Shown here: in pieces, positions 4,536 through 5,544 of the stretch
How the letters are laid out: each line of letters opens with the position of its first letter
Numbering within the stretch: position 1 is the first letter of the stretch
NCBI GenBank assembly: GCA_938005655.1
Contig: CALLNA010000132.1
Coordinates: forward strand, 1-5,544
DNA length: 5,544 nucleotides
DNA from: an uncultured Novosphingobium sp.
Lineage (GTDB): Bacteria > Pseudomonadota > Alphaproteobacteria > Sphingomonadales > Sphingomonadaceae
Reading direction: 5' to 3'
Translations under genes and position numbers: made by a program
Notes under the pieces: model-generated
What the model was told of the DNA's origin: nothing
What the model saw: only the letters and a program-made list of their open reading frames with translations
The model's database searches: none

Positions 4536-5544
4536 TCAATCCGCCGCGAACAGCAGCACCGGCGTCTCGACCAGGGCCTTCACCGCCTGGACGAAGCGCG
4601 CCGCGTCCCACCCGTCGACCACGCGGTGGTCGCAGGAGATCGACAGGTTCATCAGCTTGGCCCGGCACAGCTCGTCCTGGCCGAGGGCGTTCTTGGCGAA
4701 GACCGGGCGCTCGACGATCCGGTTGGGGCCGATGATCGCCACCTCGGGCCGGTTGATCACCGGCGTCGTCACGATACCGCCCAGCGGCCCCAGCGAGGTC
4801 AGTGTGATCGTCGAGCCGCTGAGTTCCGCTGAGCTTGCCTTGCCGGTCCGCGCCGCCTCAGCCAGCCGGGCGATCTCGGCGGCGAGCTGCCAGACGTTCC
4901 TGTCCTGCGCATCGCGCAGCACCGGGACCATCAGCCCAGCCTCGGTCTGGGTCGCGATGCCGAGATGGACCCGGCCGCTGCGCTCGACCACGCCAGCCTC
5001 ATCGTCGTAGCGCGCGTTGAGCATGGGAAAGCGCGGCAAGGCCCGGCAGATCGCGACGATCAGCAGCGGCAGGACGGTGAGCTTCGGCCGGTCGCCGCGC
5101 TGGGCGTTGAGGTCGGCGCGCGCCTCCTCCAGCTTGGTTACGTCCAGTTCGTCGACATAGGTGAAGTGCGGGATGTGGCGCTTGGCCGCGGCCATGTTCT
5201 CGGCGATGCGGCGGCGCAGGCCGATGACCTTGACCGTCTCGTCCGCCCAGGCACGCGAGGCATGGGGCGCGTGGTAGCCCTGCGCCGCGCCATAGCGGAG
5301 GAAGGCGTCGAGATCGGCGTGGCGGATGTGCTCGCCGTCCGATTTCACCTGGGCGAGGTCGATACCGAGGTCCCTGGCCCGGGCGCGCACCGCAGGGGAG
5401 GCGAGCACGCGGCGGGCCTCGCGCAGCTCAGGCACAGGCGCGGGTTCAGGCTCGGATCGGGGGTGCGATTCCGTTTCCGGCCCCGACCGGGGCTCGGGGG
5501 CGGGCGGAGGCACGGGCGCTGCCGGCTCCACGACCGGCGGGCTT
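4536..5544 (-). CDS. bkdB: Branched-chain 2-oxoacid dehydrogenase E2 (dihydrolipoamide acyltransferase), C-terminal part
   Basis: The frame is open to the right edge, so only the C-terminal 335 residues are visible; the lipoyl domain and start are missing. E2 transfers the acyl group from E1 via lipoate to CoA. Visible parts are a Pro/Ala/Glu-rich linker (about 1-44), a peripheral subunit-binding domain (about 45-82, beginning RRVLASPAVRARARDLGIDL), a second short linker, then the acyltransferase domain from VIGLRRRIAENM (106-117). That domain includes HIPHFTYVDELDVTKLEEAR, GIATQTEAGLMVPVLRDA, STITLTSLGPLGGIVTTPVI, and the catalytic DHRVVDG with His306 and Asp310. The phrases 'HFTYVDELDVT' and 'TLTSLGPLGG' favour the branched-chain enzyme over pyruvate or 2-oxoglutarate E2. 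The subunit-binding domain lacks the usual Gly-rich GTGxxGR turn. E1 genes would be expected upstream, beyond the right edge. The bkdB symbol is by family resemblance; biochemical specificity is not proven. Confidence 0.9.
   Translation of the reverse strand, partial: SPPVVEPAAPVPPPAPEPRSGPETESHPRSEPEPAPVPELREARRVLASPAVRARARDLGIDLAQVKSDGEHIRHADLDAFLRYGAAQGYHAPHASRAWADETVKVIGLRRRIAENMAAAKRHIPHFTYVDELDVTKLEEARADLNAQRGDRPKLTVLPLLIVAICRALPRFPMLNARYDDEAGVVERSGRVHLGIATQTEAGLMVPVLRDAQDRNVWQLAAEIARLAEAARTGKASSAELSGSTITLTSLGPLGGIVTTPVINRPEVAIIGPNRIVERPVFAKNALGQDELCRAKLMNLSISCDHRVVDGWDAARFVQAVKALVETPVLLFAAD

Noticed and set aside
4159..4668. Minus-strand open frame of 169 codons across the end of the E2 gene and the small gene
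   Set aside because: It overlaps the catalytic end of E2 in another frame and has no domain signature; the plus-strand frame 4216-4533 has a better ribosome site and protein-like composition.
1..5544. CRISPR array, tRNA, rRNA, insertion sequence or phage genes
   Set aside because: No spaced direct repeats, RNA-gene signatures, transposase motifs or terminal repeats were seen; essentially all bases are in metabolic genes.

Overview
The window is high-GC, densely coded bacterial DNA. Codon use, gene density and the character of the small protein at 4216-4533 suggest an alphaproteobacterium, most likely a sphingomonad (Novosphingobium/Sphingomonas-like). That taxonomic reading is inference from sequence style, not from a marker gene. 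Both ends of the window cut through genes.

From right to left on the minus strand, 3599 down to 1 is a tight four-gene operon. It starts with an NtaA/SnaA/DszA-type FMN-dependent monooxygenase (3599-2289). Five bases later comes a D-2-hydroxyacid dehydrogenase (2283-1330), then an RraA-fold class II aldolase of the LigK/HMG-CHA aldolase type (1333-608), then the first 203 residues of an FMN-dependent alpha-hydroxyacid dehydrogenase/oxidase (611-1, running off the left edge). The last two junctions are 4-base ATGA overlaps, so the genes are probably translationally coupled.

A 123-base intergenic region (3600-3722) separates this operon from a divergent gene for a GlcG/HbpS (DUF336) family protein (3723-4151). 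It holds promoter-like hexamers facing both ways and two short inverted repeats, and is the obvious control point. A small hypothetical protein with a TTG start (4216-4533) follows on the plus strand. It ends 2 bases from the stop codon of a convergent gene, the C-terminal 335 residues of a branched-chain 2-oxoacid dehydrogenase E2 subunit (5544-4536), whose lipoyl domain lies off the right edge.

The four minus-strand enzymes plus the GlcG-like protein look like a catabolic cassette. The flavin monooxygenase could open a C-N, C-S or related substrate. The aldolase could cleave a 4-hydroxy-2-oxo acid to pyruvate or decarboxylate oxaloacetate. The D- and L-type hydroxyacid enzymes could interconvert 2-hydroxy and 2-oxo acids. 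The substrate cannot be read from the sequence. I do not recognise this exact gene combination as a characterised pathway, and it is the best candidate here for something undescribed. The E2 gene is probably a separate housekeeping or amino-acid catabolism locus, although it also handles 2-oxo acids.
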